DNA of 64,000 nucleotides, taken from Hyperoodon ampullatus (lineage: Eukaryota > Chordata > Mammalia > Artiodactyla > Ziphiidae). Numbering within the stretch: the stretch's first letter is position 1; each line of letters starts with the position of its first letter. The notes below the pieces were generated by a model that was given only the letters and a program-made list of their open reading frames with translations, was not told the DNA's origin and did no database searches. Made by a program: the position numbers and the translations under genes. Below are positions 22,065 to 33,082 of the stretch, piece after piece. The stretch lies in the NCBI GenBank assembly GCA_949752795.1, contig OX457061.1, forward strand, positions 36,736,338 to 36,800,337. Direction: 5' to 3'.

Positions 22065-22371
22065 AATCATCTCAACAAGTGGTCCCAAAATTTATCTTAG
22101 GGCAGGAGCACTCTTTGTTTTAAAAAATATTTCAGAGTCCATTTAAATAGATAACGTTGCTTCGCAGGTTGGATGGCCTGGTCCTGAAGTGTAAAGAGAG
22201 AGTTCCAAGGCTTTATAAGAACAAAAGAAATTATTTTAGACTTCTAAGAGGAGAGGACAGAAACAATACAAGAACAGAGGAAAGTCAGAGGCTAGTGATA
22301 CAGTAAAATCCCCAGGGGTGGGAGAGCTAAATGGACTTTTAAGAGGATACCTGATATTCAAAGCTGGGTTG
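22065..22371. other. No recognised feature
   Basis: Unique-looking DNA. Confidence 0.5.
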
Positions 22372-22384
22372 TTAGTATTGTTTT

Positions 22385-22598
22385 TTGTTTTGGGGGGGTT
22401 TTTTGCGGTACGTGGGCCTCTCACCGTGTGGCCTCTCCCGTTGCGGAGCACGGGCTCGGCCGCGCAGGTTCAGCGGCCATGGCTCACGGGCCCAGCCGCT
22501 CCGCGGCATGTGGAATCCTCCCAGACCGGGGCACGAACCCATGTGCCCTGCATCGGCAGGCGGACTCTCAACCACTGCGCCACTAGGGAAACCCCCTC
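22385..22598 (-). mobile_element. CHR-type SINE (short class)
   Basis: Antisense copy with a T/G-mixed tail and small internal losses (caccgtgtggcc). Perfect duplication ttagtattgtttt at 22372-22384 and 22599-22611. Confidence 0.94.
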
Positions 22599-22876
22599 TT
22601 AGTATTGTTTTGACGTAAGCGCCACTGTTTCTCCAAGTTCTCGGTGTCCTCAGCTCCTCAAATGAAGAGCATGTTTGTAGGGGGTGGGGAGGGGAGGAAA
22701 GTAGCTGTGTTCATGTCTAGGTCTATGTGTTGTCATGGGATGGTCTATAATCTAAACAGATTCAGCAGAAACATGGTCTTAGAGCAGAGGTTACCATGAG
22801 CAGGTTGGTTCCCCGAACACTTGCAAAAATTTGAAGAAAGTCATTGATTTCTACAAGTTATGAAATTGGGATTTTT

Positions 22877-22992
22877 CTTTTTTTTGGCCATGCCGCATGC
22901 AGGATCTTAGTTCCCCCAACCAGGGATTGAACCCGTGCCCCCTGCAGTGGAAGCGCGGGGTCCTCACCACTGGACCACCAGGAAACTCCCTC
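22877..22992 (-). mobile_element. CHR-1 type SINE
   Basis: Antisense: ggccatgccgcatgcagg ... ttagttcccccaaccaggg ... ggaccaccaggaaactccc. Duplication aaat[t/g]gggatttt at about 22863-22876 and 22993-23005. CTCF-like core at 22935-22948. Confidence 0.92.
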
Positions 22993-23005
22993 AAATGGGG
23001 ATTTT

Positions 23006-23285
23006 AGATTGCAGTAAATCCTGTGAGGAGGGTGACCCCAGCTGTCATCTTGCAGTTATCTAAAACTTCACTGACTTTATCTGTGTTTGTCTTTCAAAAG
23101 AACTGGCATCATTGATATCTTTGAAGAAATGAATCTCTATATTTCTCAATTTACCTCCCAGGAACTAGTGGGGAGAGAGAAGAAATAAACAAAATTTCAA
23201 AGTCTCTGTCAGTTCTTTGAATGGTCCATTTTTAAGCAGAGCAAATTAGATATGATTAGGTTTTCTAATCTATAAAATGTGGCTA
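23006..23285. other. No recognised feature
   Basis: Unique-looking DNA between two SINEs. Confidence 0.5.
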
Positions 23286-23460
23286 GGGCTCCCCTGGTGG
23301 CGCAGTGGTTGAGAGTCCGCCTGCCAATGTAGGGGACTCTAAGCCCGTGAGCCATGGCCGCTGAGCCTGTGCGTCCGGAGCCTGTGCTCCGCAACGGGAG
23401 AGGCCACAACAGTGAGAGGCCCACGTACCGCAAAATAAATAAATAAATAAATAAAAATAA
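23286..23460 (+). mobile_element. CHR-type SINE with internal deletion
   Basis: The head runs to 'gtaggggact', then jumps to 'aagcccgtgagccatgg', so about 55 bp including the B-box is missing. Tail is (AAAT)n. Copies without a B-box are not expected to be transcribed by Pol III. Confidence 0.88.
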
Positions 23461-23856
23461 AATTTAAAAACCTAAAAATAGAATTACCATATGACCCAGC
23501 AATCCCACTACTGGGCATATACCCAGAGAAAACCATAATTCAAAAAGACACATGCACCCCAATGTTCACTGCAGCACTACTTACAATAGCCAGGTCATGG
23601 AAGCAACCTAAATACCCATCGACAGATGACTGGACAAAGAAGATGTGGTACATATATACAATGGAATATTACTCAGTCATAAAAAGGAATGAAATTGGGT
23701 CATTTGTAGAGACATGGGTGGATCTAGAGACTGTCATACAGAGTGAATAAATCAGAAAGAGAAAAACAGATATCGTATATTAATGCATATATGTGGAACT
23801 TAGAAAAATGGTACAGATGAACTGGTTTGCAGGGCAGGAATAAAGACACAGATGTA

Positions 23857-24050
23857 GGGCTTCCCTCGTGGCGCAGTGGTTGAGAGTCTGCCTGCCGATG
23901 CAGGGGACACGGGTTCGTGCCCCGGTCCGGGAAGATCCCACATGCTGCAGAGCGGCTAGGCCTGTGAGCCATGGCCACTGAGCCTGTGCTCCGCAAGGGG
24001 AGAGGCCACAACAGTGAGAGGCCCGCCTACCACAAAAAAAAAAAAAAAAA
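23857..24050 (+). mobile_element. CHR-type SINE nested in L1
   Basis: gggcttccctcgtggcgcag to gcccgcctaccac plus an A-run, lacking gcgtccggagcc. Perfect 15-bp duplication aaagacacagatgta (23842-23856 and 24051-24065) inside L1 3'-UTR sequence. Confidence 0.95.
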
Positions 24051-24108
24051 AAAGACACAGATGTAGAGAACAAACGTAGGGACACCAAGGGGGGAAAGCA
24101 GTGTGTGT

Positions 24109-24145
24109 GGGGGGGGTGGTGGGATGAACTGGGAGATTGGGATTG
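24109..24145 (+). other. G-quadruplex-type motif in L1 3' UTR
   Basis: Four G-runs with loops of 4, 7 and 5 bases (GGG-TGGT-GGG-ATGAACT-GGG-AGATT-GGG), fitting the G3+ N1-7 pattern. Confidence 0.65.
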
Positions 24146-24400
24146 ACATGTATACACCAATATGTATAAAATAGATAACTAATAAGAACCTGTTGTATAA
24201 AAAAATAAATTAAATAAAATTCAAAAAAAAAATTCCAGCAGTTTCCAGAAAGCAAAACTTGAATTTGCTGGCAACTACTTACATAGTGTTTACATTGCAT
24301 TTACTAATCTTTACGTAGAACTTACCTTAGGTATTATAAGCAATCTAGAGACGAGAGGGTGTGCATAGGCTATATGCAAACACTATGCCATTTTATCTAT

Positions 24401-24480
24401 AGGACTTGAGCATCCATGGAATTTGGTTTTGGAGGAAGATACTGGATCCAACCCCCTGTGGATACCAAGGGACAACTGTA
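24401..24480. mobile_element. Tigger-like DNA transposon end
   Basis: ggacttgagcatccatgg ... gtggataccaagggacaac matches the terminal region of TcMar-Tigger-type MITEs as I recall it. Confidence 0.5.
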
Positions 24481-24612
24481 CTGATGCCCCGCCCTATCCC
24501 TGAGCATTTAAGTCATCATCTCTGGAATGGGACCCAGATGTCAGCATTTTTCAAATCCCCACCCCTGCCCCAGATGATTCCAATGTACAGTCAGGATTAA
24601 TAAGTACTGCTT
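24481..24612. mobile_element. hAT/MER5-like fragment
   Basis: ctctggaatgggacccagat, ccccagatgattccaatgta and 'gtcaggattaataagtactg' resemble MER5-like MITE ends. Confidence 0.4.
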
Positions 24613-25588
24613 TGTGGGACATTATTTTACCAAAACAATATATTAAGTGTTGATTTCTTAGGAATAAAACTCTTCACACAAGTTGTTTGTTAAGAGGTTC
24701 GATTTTCCCACATTCCTCCCCTTAGGGAACCATCGTTGGCAGGTACACTTTGCATTTAAATTTTCCTTCAGGAATGTTAATTGCTCAAACTGTCATAACA
24801 GAATGAAATTTTTATGTTTCCCTGGTACAAGTGAGAGAAGATTCTGTACAGTGTGGCTGAACTCTGACCTCTATGTCTGTTTGATGGTCCCTCAAACCCA
24901 GCCAAGCAAGTGGCTCTGTTTACTTGCCAGACTTCTGTGCCATTAGGAATGAAAGACTGAGTCAGTTCAGAGGAGTGCTGAGAAATCACCAGGCCACCCT
25001 AGAGAGCCTGAGGTGATGAGGAAATCAAAAGTGACTCCAAAGTCAAAAAGTTCTGCCTGTATTTCCAGATCGTCTTGATTTCCAAGCAGCCAGCCACCTG
25101 CTCTCAGCTTTCACCTCTGACTAAACATTTTGAGGACAAAGACTATTCTAGCTCAGAAAGGTTCTGGGAAGCTTTAAATAACCTTGCCTCTGGGGAGTAC
25201 ATTTCTTGGCCTCTTTCCCTTGGCAGCCATGTCCATCTTCTGGGTGTGGGAGAAGAAAGACCTTTATCTTTTCCTAGTCAGTGCCTTTTTCTAGACCTAC
25301 ATGCCCAACCTCAGGCTGAAAGCCCTGTTAACAACTGCTATGGGGAGAGGGGAGCTGCTTAAGATTAGACCATTCAAGACAAGGTTAAGTGGAAGGTCAA
25401 CTGTTGAGTCATGCCTTTATGTATCCACAGCCTCTGGGGTGCCATTCTGTAATAAGCCCACAGAAATAGAAGGTATTGAGGCAGAAATGACAAAACATCT
25501 CAGGTCTTTCTTGAAACCCAAGAAAGCTATCCTTCAGAGGTTAGGGCAAGTCCCACGTGAGAATGGCCAGATTGAGGAGTTTAAGAAA
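24613..25588. other. No recognised feature
   Basis: Unique-looking DNA; + strand frames near 25075-25615 carry no recognisable domain and overlap each other. Confidence 0.5.
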
Positions 25589-25599
25589 TTATTTGACTT

Positions 25600-25901
25600 T
25601 TTTTTTTTTAATTAATTTATTTATTTATTTTTGGCTGCGTCAGGGTCTCAGTTGCAGCATGCAGGATCTTTCATTGCAGCACCCAGGCTCTTCAGTGCGG
25701 TGCACGGGTTCCTCGCCAGCTTGGCACTCAGGCTTCTCTCTAGGTGTGGCGTGTGGCCTCCAGAGGTGTGTGGGCTCAGTAGCTGCGGCTCAGCTTAGTT
25801 GTCCCGTGGCATGTGGGATCCTAGTTCCCCGACCAGGGATCGAACCTGCGTTCCCTGCATTGGAAGGCAGATTCTTAACCACAAGACCACCAGGGAAGTC
25901 C
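25600..25901 (-). mobile_element. CHR-type SINE (long class)
   Basis: Antisense long form: poly-T, aattaatttatttatttat, ggctgcgtcagggtctcag ... accaccagggaagtcc. Duplication ttatttgactt at 25589-25599 and 25902-25912. Confidence 0.94.
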
Positions 25902-25912
25902 TTATTTGACTT

Positions 25913-26439
25913 AATATGGACACACTCCTTGCTTTTTTTTTAGTTCCTGTCACAGACTTCTGGTCTCTGCATGAAATGGGAGCAACTTCTAGAAAACCAA
26001 TACTGTGCAGACTAAGTGTTACACATAAAAGTGGAGTTGGCACAGGAAACATGAAAAGAAAAAGTAAGAAGATGCATTAAGGCCCCAGCCAGGACTAGGA
26101 TTCTCTCTCCTGCAGACGGACCATCCCAGCGGCAGTGGAGTAAGAGTGAGCCCAGGGCTGCGCCAGCCAGATGTGCAGGGAAGGCAGCCTGCCATCTGCT
26201 GAATGCTTCCCAGTGAATCCCTTGGCTTTATGTCACACACCTCGACTTCCTTCCCCTTTAGAGATTTTCTGGGCCCCAAAGTGAGATCTTTATTATTCAG
26301 TAAAAGGACTGAAAGAGTATGAGTCTGGAAAGGAGAGAACCAGAGTTCTGGGATCACGTGACTGAGGACACTACTTTTTCCTTCTCTGAACTTCATTCTC
26401 ATATTTTAAAAGAACAGAGGCTCGAGATTTTTCCATCCC
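25913..26439. other. No recognised feature
   Basis: Unique-looking DNA. Confidence 0.5.
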
Positions 26440-26612
26440 ATCTATGAACATTTACGGCACCCCACACCTCCCTCATCATGACAAATATATTGTAATTGCT
26501 TCATCAGTCTCTCCGACCAGATTGAGAGCTCAGTATGGGAGGGGGCCATGTCTGTCTTACTCATCACTGTGTCCCCAGTATGGTGATATGCATATAGGTA
26601 GTCAAAAAATAT
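26440..26612 (+). mobile_element. L2 3' end
   Basis: Sense L2 3' text: attgagagctcagtatggga, gccatgtctgtcttactcat, cactgtgtccccagta. Confidence 0.6.
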
Positions 26613-26619
26613 ACCTGTT

Positions 26620-26840
26620 GGGCTTCCCTGGTGGCGCAGTGGTTGAGAGTCCACCTGCCGATGTAGGGGACACAGGTTCGTGCCCCGGTCCGGGAGGATC
26701 CTACATGCTGCGGAGCGGCTGGGCCCGTGAGCCATGGCTGCTGGGCCTGTGCGTCCGGAGCCTGTGCTCCGCAACAGGAGAGGCCACAACAGTGAGAGGG
26801 CCGCGTACCGCAAAAAAAAAAAAAAAAAAAAAAATATATA
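26620..26840 (+). mobile_element. CHR-type SINE (short class)
   Basis: Complete copy with a long A-tail (26812-26834); A-box (tggcgcagtgg) and B-box-like (ggttcgtgcc) both kept. Flanks share aaaatata..tgtt. Confidence 0.94.
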
Positions 26841-26844
26841 TGTT

Positions 26845-26895
26845 AAGGAAGAGAGAGAGGAAGCAAGGGAGGGAGAGAGGAAGGGGGGAGGAGGG
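26845..26895. repeat. Purine-rich (GA/GGA)n
   Basis: About 50 bp of G/A just after the SINE tail. Confidence 0.8.
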
Positions 26896-27647
26896 TAAGG
26901 TATCTCAGTAGGCCACTGGGGGCCTACTTGCATAAAGGCTCCTAGGAGCCCTGAAATTTACTGCAAAGTAAGAGGCCAGAAAGCTGCTTCTCTCCAATCG
27001 CTACAAGAGAAAGTAAATGAGGCAAGAAGCAACTGGCAAAAATGAGATGTGACCTAAGATCTCCAACAGAAGGCTCTGTAAACCTGAAAAAGCAAAGCTA
27101 CCTTGGGGACCACAATTTTATGACCACCCCAGGCTGGTCCTCCTGAGGGGTTGGCAGACTAGGGGAGGGAAGGGTTTTATTCCAGTGGTTATCAGAGAGG
27201 CCTGAGGTGTTGGAAGAGCCAGCAGATGAGGGTTTGTTAGAGCTTTGCAGTTTACACTTATTTTCTTATTCTCAGGAGAACTCTGTAGAATAGGGAGGTC
27301 ACCTGGGGCTTGGAGAAGAGTAGTGACAGAAGCATAGGGCTGGGCCCTGGTGAGACTGGCTGGAGGGGCCCCAGAGTTTTCTCCCAACCTGGAGGGATCT
27401 GGAGGATACTCTGATGCATCTCCTCAACACATGTGCCCTCAGAGGAGTGGGGAAAGGGGCAGCTGGAGGACTTGGAATCTCAGGGCACCTGAGCATAATC
27501 TGGCAAACGCTTCTGAATATAATCTGGGTTCTTGAGTTTTCCAAAAACAGGAAAACTGAGAGAGATTTTTTCTTAGATTGTTTTGCAATAACCCTAACCT
27601 CATGCTCAAATCACAGTGAGGCATTCATCTTGTGAAAAATGTAAGGG
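26896..27647. other. No recognised feature
   Basis: Unique-looking DNA; overlapping frames on both strands (27118-27635) have no domain. Confidence 0.5.
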
Positions 27648-27700
27648 GTGCCAAAAAACCTAGTCATCACAATAAATACTATGTTAATGCAAAACTTTTT
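27648..27700. repeat. 53-bp L1 flanking duplication, left copy
   Basis: Starts gtgccaaaaaacctagtc and ends tgcaaaacttttt. It recurs at 29055-29107 with one mismatch (52 of 53 identical). Confidence 0.9.
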
Positions 27701-27703
27701 TTT

Positions 27704-27909
27704 TTTTTTTTTTTTTTGCGGTACGCGGGCCTCTCACTGTTGTGGCCTCTCCCGTTGCGGAGTGCAGGCTCCGGACGCACAGGCTCAGCAGCCATGGCTC
27801 ACGGGCCCAGCCACTCCGCGGCATGTGGGATCCTCCCAGACCGGGGCACGAACCCGTGTCCCCTGCATCGGCAGGCGGACTCCCAAACACTGCGCCACCA
27901 GGGAAGCCC
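27704..27909 (-). mobile_element. CHR-type SINE at L1 tail junction
   Basis: Antisense short-class copy inserted within the gcaaaactttttt run where the older L1 poly-T begins. Its own duplication gcaaaactttt lies at 27689-27699 and 27910-27920. Confidence 0.93.
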
Positions 27910-27926
27910 GCAAAACTTTTTTTTTT

Positions 27927-29054
27927 ACATCTTTATTGGAGTATAATTGCTTTACAATGGTGTGTTAGTTTCTGCTTTATAACAAAGTGAATCAGTTATA
28001 CATATACATATGTTCCCATATCCCTTCCCTCTTGCGTCTCCCTCCCACCCTCCCTATCCCACCCCTCTAGGTGGTCACAAAGCACCTAGCTGATCTTGTG
28101 CTATGCAGCTGCTTCCCACTAGCTATCTATTTTACGTTTGGTAGTGTATACATGTCCATGCCACTGTCTCGCTTTGTCACACCTTACCCTTCCCCCTCTC
28201 CATATCCTCAAGTCCATTCTCTAGTAGGTCTGTGTCTTTCTTCCTGTCTTACCCCTAGGTTCTTCATGACATTTTTTCCCTTAAATTCCATATATATGTG
28301 TTAGCATACAGTATTTGTCTTTCCCTTTCTGACTTACTTCACTCTGTATGACAGACTCTAGGTCCATCCACCTCACTACAAATATCTCAATTTCATTTCT
28401 TTCTATGGCTGAGTAATATTCCGTTGTATATATGTGCCACATCTTCTTTATCCATTCATCGGATGATGGACACTTAGGTTGTTTCCATCTCCGGGCTATT
28501 GTAAATAGAGCTGCAATGAACATTTTGGTACATGACTCTTTGAATTATGGTTTTCTCAGGGTATATGCCTAGTAGTGGGATTGCTGGGTCATATGGTAGT
28601 TCTATTTGTAGTTTTTTAAGGAACCTCCATATTGTTCTCCATAGTGGCTGTATCAATTCACATTCCCACCAGCAGTTCAGGAGTGTTCCCTTTTCTCCAC
28701 ACCCTCTCCAGCATTTATTGTTTCTAGATTTTTTGATGCTGGCTATTCTGACTGGTGTGAGATGATATCTCATTGTAGTTTTGATTTGCATTTCTCTAAT
28801 GATTAATGAGGTTGAGCATTCTTTCATGTGTTTGTTGGCAGTCTGTATATCTTCTTTGGAGAAATGTCTATTTAAGTCTTCTGCCCATTTTTGGATTGGG
28901 TTGTTTGTTTTTTTGTTATTGAGCTGCATGAGCTGCTTGTAAATTTTGGAGATTAATCCTTTGTCAGTTGCTTCATTAGCAAATATTTTCTCCCATTCTG
29001 AGGGTTGTCTTTTGGTCTTGTTTATGGTTTCCTTTGCTGCACAAAAGCTTTTAA
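27927..29054 (-). mobile_element. 5'-truncated L1, about 1.1 kb
   Basis: Antisense 3' UTR (acatctttattggagtataa ... tcacaaagcacctagctg) followed by the ORF2 C-terminal region. A minus-strand frame (28474-29061) of 195 codons is open and reads L1 ORF2p C-terminal sequence ([15 protein letters not shown], then LLGIYPEK), so this is one of the youngest L1 copies here. RT and endonuclease are absent. Truncated at 'gcttttaagt'. The 3' UTR carries a G4 motif at 28040-28065. Confidence 0.95.
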
Positions 29055-29107
29055 GTGCCAAAAAACTTAGTCATCACAATAAATACTATGTTAATGCAAA
29101 ACTTTTT
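29055..29107. repeat. 53-bp L1 flanking duplication, right copy
   Basis: Right partner of 27648-27700. Confidence 0.9.
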
Positions 29108-29224
29108 AAAAATCAAAATCAATGCCCCCCCACCCCAAATTCATGATGAACAAAATATCAACATGTAAAATAAAGACAGGCTCTAATCCTGCATTTGCTT
29201 GACCCTGAGAGTGATGGCTTCACT

Positions 29225-29575
29225 CACCCACCCTAGTCCTGGCTCTGACCAAACTCCATCTTATTTTGGGCCCTTTGTACTTGCTGTTCTCTCTGTCTGG
29301 AATATTCCTCCCAGAGCCTTGCATAGTTGGGTCCTTCTCATTATTTAGATTTTTGCTCTGATGTCTCATCTCTGCCTTCGCTATTTAAAATCATCCATCC
29401 CCTGCCCCCCCAACCCCACTCAGTTACTCTCTATTCCATTATTTTTTCACTTTTTTCAGAGCACTTATCCCTAAGAAATTATGTTATTTGTTTATGTATC
29501 TGCTGATGTCACTTCACTGCCTAACACGTAGCATATGCTCAAAAAAAAAAAATTAGCTGGTCAAAGTAAATGAAT
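29225..29575 (+). mobile_element. L2 LINE 3' region
   Basis: Sense L2: ggccctttgtacttgctgtt, tctgtctggaatattcctcc, gttactctctattccatta, agcacttatccctaagaaat, with the end near 'atgaatgaagcac'. Confidence 0.78.
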
Positions 29576-29589
29576 GAAGCACCCATCTA

Positions 29590-29765
29590 TGAGATATCAC
29601 ACTAAGTGCTTGATGTGTATGATCTCATTTAAGCCTCGAAATAATCCTCTGAGATAGATTTGACTACAGATGAGAAAAATGAGGCTTAGAGAGGTTAAGA
29701 GACATTTTCATTTTACATGACAGAAAGGTCACATACCTAGTAAGTGAGTGAAAGCTAAAATCATC
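29590..29765 (-). mobile_element. MIR SINE
   Basis: Antisense MIR: gatctcatttaagcctcg, aatgaggcttagagaggtta, gtcacatacctagtaagtg. Confidence 0.8.
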
Positions 29766-30272
29766 CAGAATCTTATTTCTTTTCACCACGCCTCCTCCTC
29801 TCCCTCCACCCCCCTTTGGCTTCCTTATTTCTCTCTTCCAAGGAAAGATTTAACTCTTTTATTCCCAAACTCACCTCTGCCTTCTTCACTGAATCGTTGT
29901 GAAAATGGTAAAGTCCCAACTCTTTCCTCTGTTGAAAGCGCCGTCAGCCACCTACAGAGGGTTGCAAGCCCAGGGAGGGCTCCAGTGCAATGTGTTCATG
30001 GACGGGGCTATTTTCCCCAGTCAGTCTGAGGTTGGTCAGCTTCCTTCCTGCAAGTCTTGCCTGTAATCACGTAGGGTATAACAACACTCACCATCCTTCT
30101 TCCAACATCTTTACCCCAAACCATTTCTGTGAATTTGAGGTTACGAACTGTCATTCTGACCAATCAGGTTTGATGAGAAAGTAGCACCTCTGGGAAACAG
30201 ATGCTCTCTGTGTCAGGTTAATTTCCTCTTTGGCCTTGTATCAAAGGTGCAATATTTCTGACTTCTCCATGG
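29766..30272. other. No recognised feature
   Basis: Pyrimidine-rich at 29785-29830, otherwise unique-looking. Confidence 0.5.
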
Positions 30273-30294
30273 CGTGTGTGTGTGTGTGTGTGTG
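30273..30294. repeat. (GT)n microsatellite
   Basis: About eleven GT units at the edge of an old L1 fragment. Confidence 0.95.
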
Positions 30295-30299
30295 CATGC

Positions 30300-30615
30300 G
30301 TAAACAAGTTTAGATACTGTAAAATTCACCAGCAATTTTACCAAGTTGTGTAACCAACAGCACAATCCAGTTTTAAACATTTCTATCACCCCAATAAGAT
30401 CTCTCACGCCCATTTACGGTTAATCCCCAGGCAACCACTAACTTACTTTCTGTATCTATGGATTGGCCTTTTCTGGACATTTTGTATTGATGGAATCATT
30501 CAATAAGTGATTTTTGTGTCTGGTTTCTTTCACTTAACATAATGTCTTTGAGGTTCATGCCCATTGTATTATGTATATATTTTGTTACTTTAATACTGAA
30601 CAGTGTTTCAGATGT
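30300..30615 (-). mobile_element. Old L1M 3' fragment
   Basis: Antisense old L1: gtaaccaacagcacaatcc, ccaggcaaccactaactta, ggaatcattcaataagtga, cacttaacataatgtctttg. Confidence 0.8.
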
Positions 30616-30937
30616 GTAGATTTGAATGGGACTCAATGAGCAGCTCCTGCCCATGGCTCCCTCCTCCAGGTCTCTTTCCTGGAGAGGAAGTCCAACACTG
30701 GTACTCACAGGGCTTCCCCCAGCTCTGAGTAAGCTTCCTCCAATTCTGTCTTCATGGGAGGGCAAATCTGAGCCATCTCGCCTTGCACTTGGACACAAGT
30801 TGCTCTAGAAATGTCCTCAACCCAATGTTTTCTGGCAGCCCTGGGTCTGCCTTATTAAACTGAATGCTCTCTGCAGGGAGAAATTGGAGCTTCAGTTGCT
30901 TCTAGCTTGTCTCAGTCTTCTAAGAACAGTGCAGAGC
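30616..30937. other. No recognised feature
   Basis: Unique-looking DNA. Confidence 0.5.
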
Positions 30938-30951
30938 AGAAAACAAGTATT

Positions 30952-31092
30952 ATTATTATTTTCTGAAATTAATTTATTTATTTTGGCCACTCTGTGTGGC
31001 ATGCAGGACCTTAGTTCCCTACCAGGAATAGAACCCACATCCCCTGCAGCGGAAGCACAGAACCTTAACCGCTGGACCACCAGGGAAGTCCC
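30952..31092 (-). mobile_element. CHR-1 type SINE
   Basis: Antisense: attaatttatttattttggcc ends the tail, then body and 'gctggaccaccagggaagtc'. Duplication agaaa[a/g]caagtatt at 30938-30951 and 31093-31106. Confidence 0.92.
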
Positions 31093-31329
31093 AGAAAGCA
31101 AGTATTTGATAGATGCATGTGAGGGATGCTTGTGGGTGAAGCAAGGATGCAGCGGGGACTGTGGATAATCCCTCTGCTTTTTCCATGCCTTCAGCCCCAG
31201 CTGCCTGGCACTAGTGTGTGCTTTAACGCCGTAGCATTGAGCGAGGCCAGTGGGGCACACAGAGCAAGAGCTTGGCTGCGTCAGCTACCCTGAGGCCACG
31301 GACCCAGATACCCAACAGTCAGTTCCACA

Positions 31330-31490
31330 GAATATACTGGAAAGAGCAAGGACTCCTTCCCATAGGCTCTGACCCTGAGTGACCTTAGGAAATTTTCACT
31401 TCAGGAATGTAGGAAGAGTACCTACCACACAAGCTGTGAGGATTAAACGAGATAAGATATCCACGGCATAGGCAGGCCCAGAACACAGTG
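31330..31490 (+). mobile_element. MIR SINE, internally deleted
   Basis: aaagagcaaggactcc, gaccctgagtgaccttagg, then jumps to gtacctaccacacaagctg and gaggattaaacgagataag. Confidence 0.6.
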
Positions 31491-32899
31491 GCACCCCTTC
31501 CACCAGCCCCCAATTCTTTCATCTTCTCCCCTCCCCTTGTGTGCTCTTACCTCTCCCTTTCCCCCTTCCCTGATTCAGCAGGTAATGGAACTGTGAACCT
31601 GCTTTCGAGTTTTGGAAACAGTAGTACTCACACAATGCCTAAAAGTACTACCTTTCCTGTGGGAGGATTTAACATGTTTGGGGAAGAAGTTCTAAGGACT
31701 CTGAATTCAGTTTTGATATCGCCTATAAGTTGCAAGGCAGAGTGGCCATCGGAGAGCTCTCAGATGTGTTTTATTTGCTTTGTATAATACAAGTCCCAGA
31801 GAGGCATTGCTTGTCTGTTTTAATTTTTGTATTTATTGTCAACATTTAACAGCTTAGAGATTTCCTACTTAAATCTGGATTGCTGTCTTCCGTTGGAAAA
31901 AACACAGAAGATCTGGCCACTGGGTTTCATGCTTTGAAGGGAAACACCCTCCAGAAGGCCTCAGCCCCCATGCCTTTTCTTTTTCTTTTTCTTGCTCTGA
32001 GGACTGGGGTCAGTGTTTCTTCACACACACTCACTTGCATTACCTGCCTGGCCTGAGGCACTTGAATCTGTGTCCTTTGGCAAGGTGACGCCCAAAGAGG
32101 GTCACCCCTGGAATATACAAAGGCTTAGTAAAGGGGTGAGATGCTAGTTGTCCACTTGGGGTGAGGAGACTGTTACTCTGCCTTCATTTCATCTTTACGT
32201 CTGATAAAGTGTCATTTTCCTGCATAGAGGTAGACGCTAGGAAGAGCTTGAAGGGAGACGGGATGGAGGAAGGATGGCTCACTTTGTCTTAACTTTTGGC
32301 TGCGGTCTAGGAAGGGGAGGTGTGGTGAATTCCTTTCTATGCTTCAGAGCAGTTGTCCTGGCCAGCCCCACTTAACATGGGACCGCAGATATCAAGGCGC
32401 TTAGCTTGGTGCCTGGCACAGACACAGGAAGCCCTTCACACGCTTGATGGCCAGTATCACTGTTGTTGTCATGACCATCAAGAAACAGCCCATTTCCTGA
32501 CGCTCCACCAGCTCCCAGAACCCCTGCCTTCCTCTAATCCTGACCCACTAGCAGGCCCCTCCCCTGTACTCTCCCTCCCGACCTCTCCCTAATTCCCGGG
32601 CTCACGTTGCAGCCCTTAGACCTGACCCAGGCCACTACCCCTTTGGCTCAGACCTGTGGCTTCCTTCAGCCGCCAGGACTAAACTAGCACATCCATGGCC
32701 TCACTGCTTCTAGCTGCTCCAGCCCAGCAGCTCAGCCTGTCTAGTCCTGCCTCTGGCCTAAATGCAGGCTTTGAGAGCAGAGCCCCCAGTGAGCTTGTTC
32801 ACAGGACCTGGACATCAGACGCACAACAACCCACCCCCACCCCCAACCCCCAGTTCCCAGGATTGGCTCAGGGGAGCCAGGAACAGCACGAGAGCAGAG
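31491..32899. other. Long unique stretch
   Basis: About 1.4 kb with no recognised repeat. Several short frames (31488-31787, 32353-32592, 32695-33102) show no domain or convincing splice sites. Confidence 0.5.
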
Positions 32900-33020
32900 G
32901 CAGGTCTGTGTCTGACCTGTTCACTGCCGAATCCTCCGTGGCTCGGTCACTCCCTGGTACACAGCAGGTGCTCAATAAATGCTCATTGAATGGATACATG
33001 AATGAAGGAATCAACAAATG
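32900..33020 (+). mobile_element. L2/MIR-type 3' end
   Basis: ctggtacacagcaggtgctc, aataaatgctcattgaatgg, atacatgaatgaaggaat: the classic L2 3' terminus. Confidence 0.6.
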
Positions 33021-33082
33021 CAGATCGGGGACCAGAGTGGTAAAAAGGATCAGTTTTTTGCTTTTGTTTTTTGGGCTGTATA

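Larger units (their letters stand above)
23464..24235 (+). mobile_element. 5'-truncated L1 (ORF2 C-terminus plus 3' UTR)
   Basis: Begins in ORF2 at 'ctaaaaatagaattaccat' directly on the preceding SINE tail. The frame at 23562-23750 retains YYSVIKRNE-type C-terminal sequence. The 3' UTR contains a G-rich run (24109-24145) and ends 'aagaacctgttgtataaa'. A CHR SINE is inserted at 23857. Confidence 0.92.

Noticed and set aside
23562..23750. L1-derived frames as host exons
   Set aside because: Same L1 ORF2 tail as several other copies in the window.
28474..29061. 195-codon minus-strand frame as a possible functional gene
   Set aside because: It is the C-terminal end of L1 ORF2 in a 5'-truncated copy with no promoter, endonuclease or RT.
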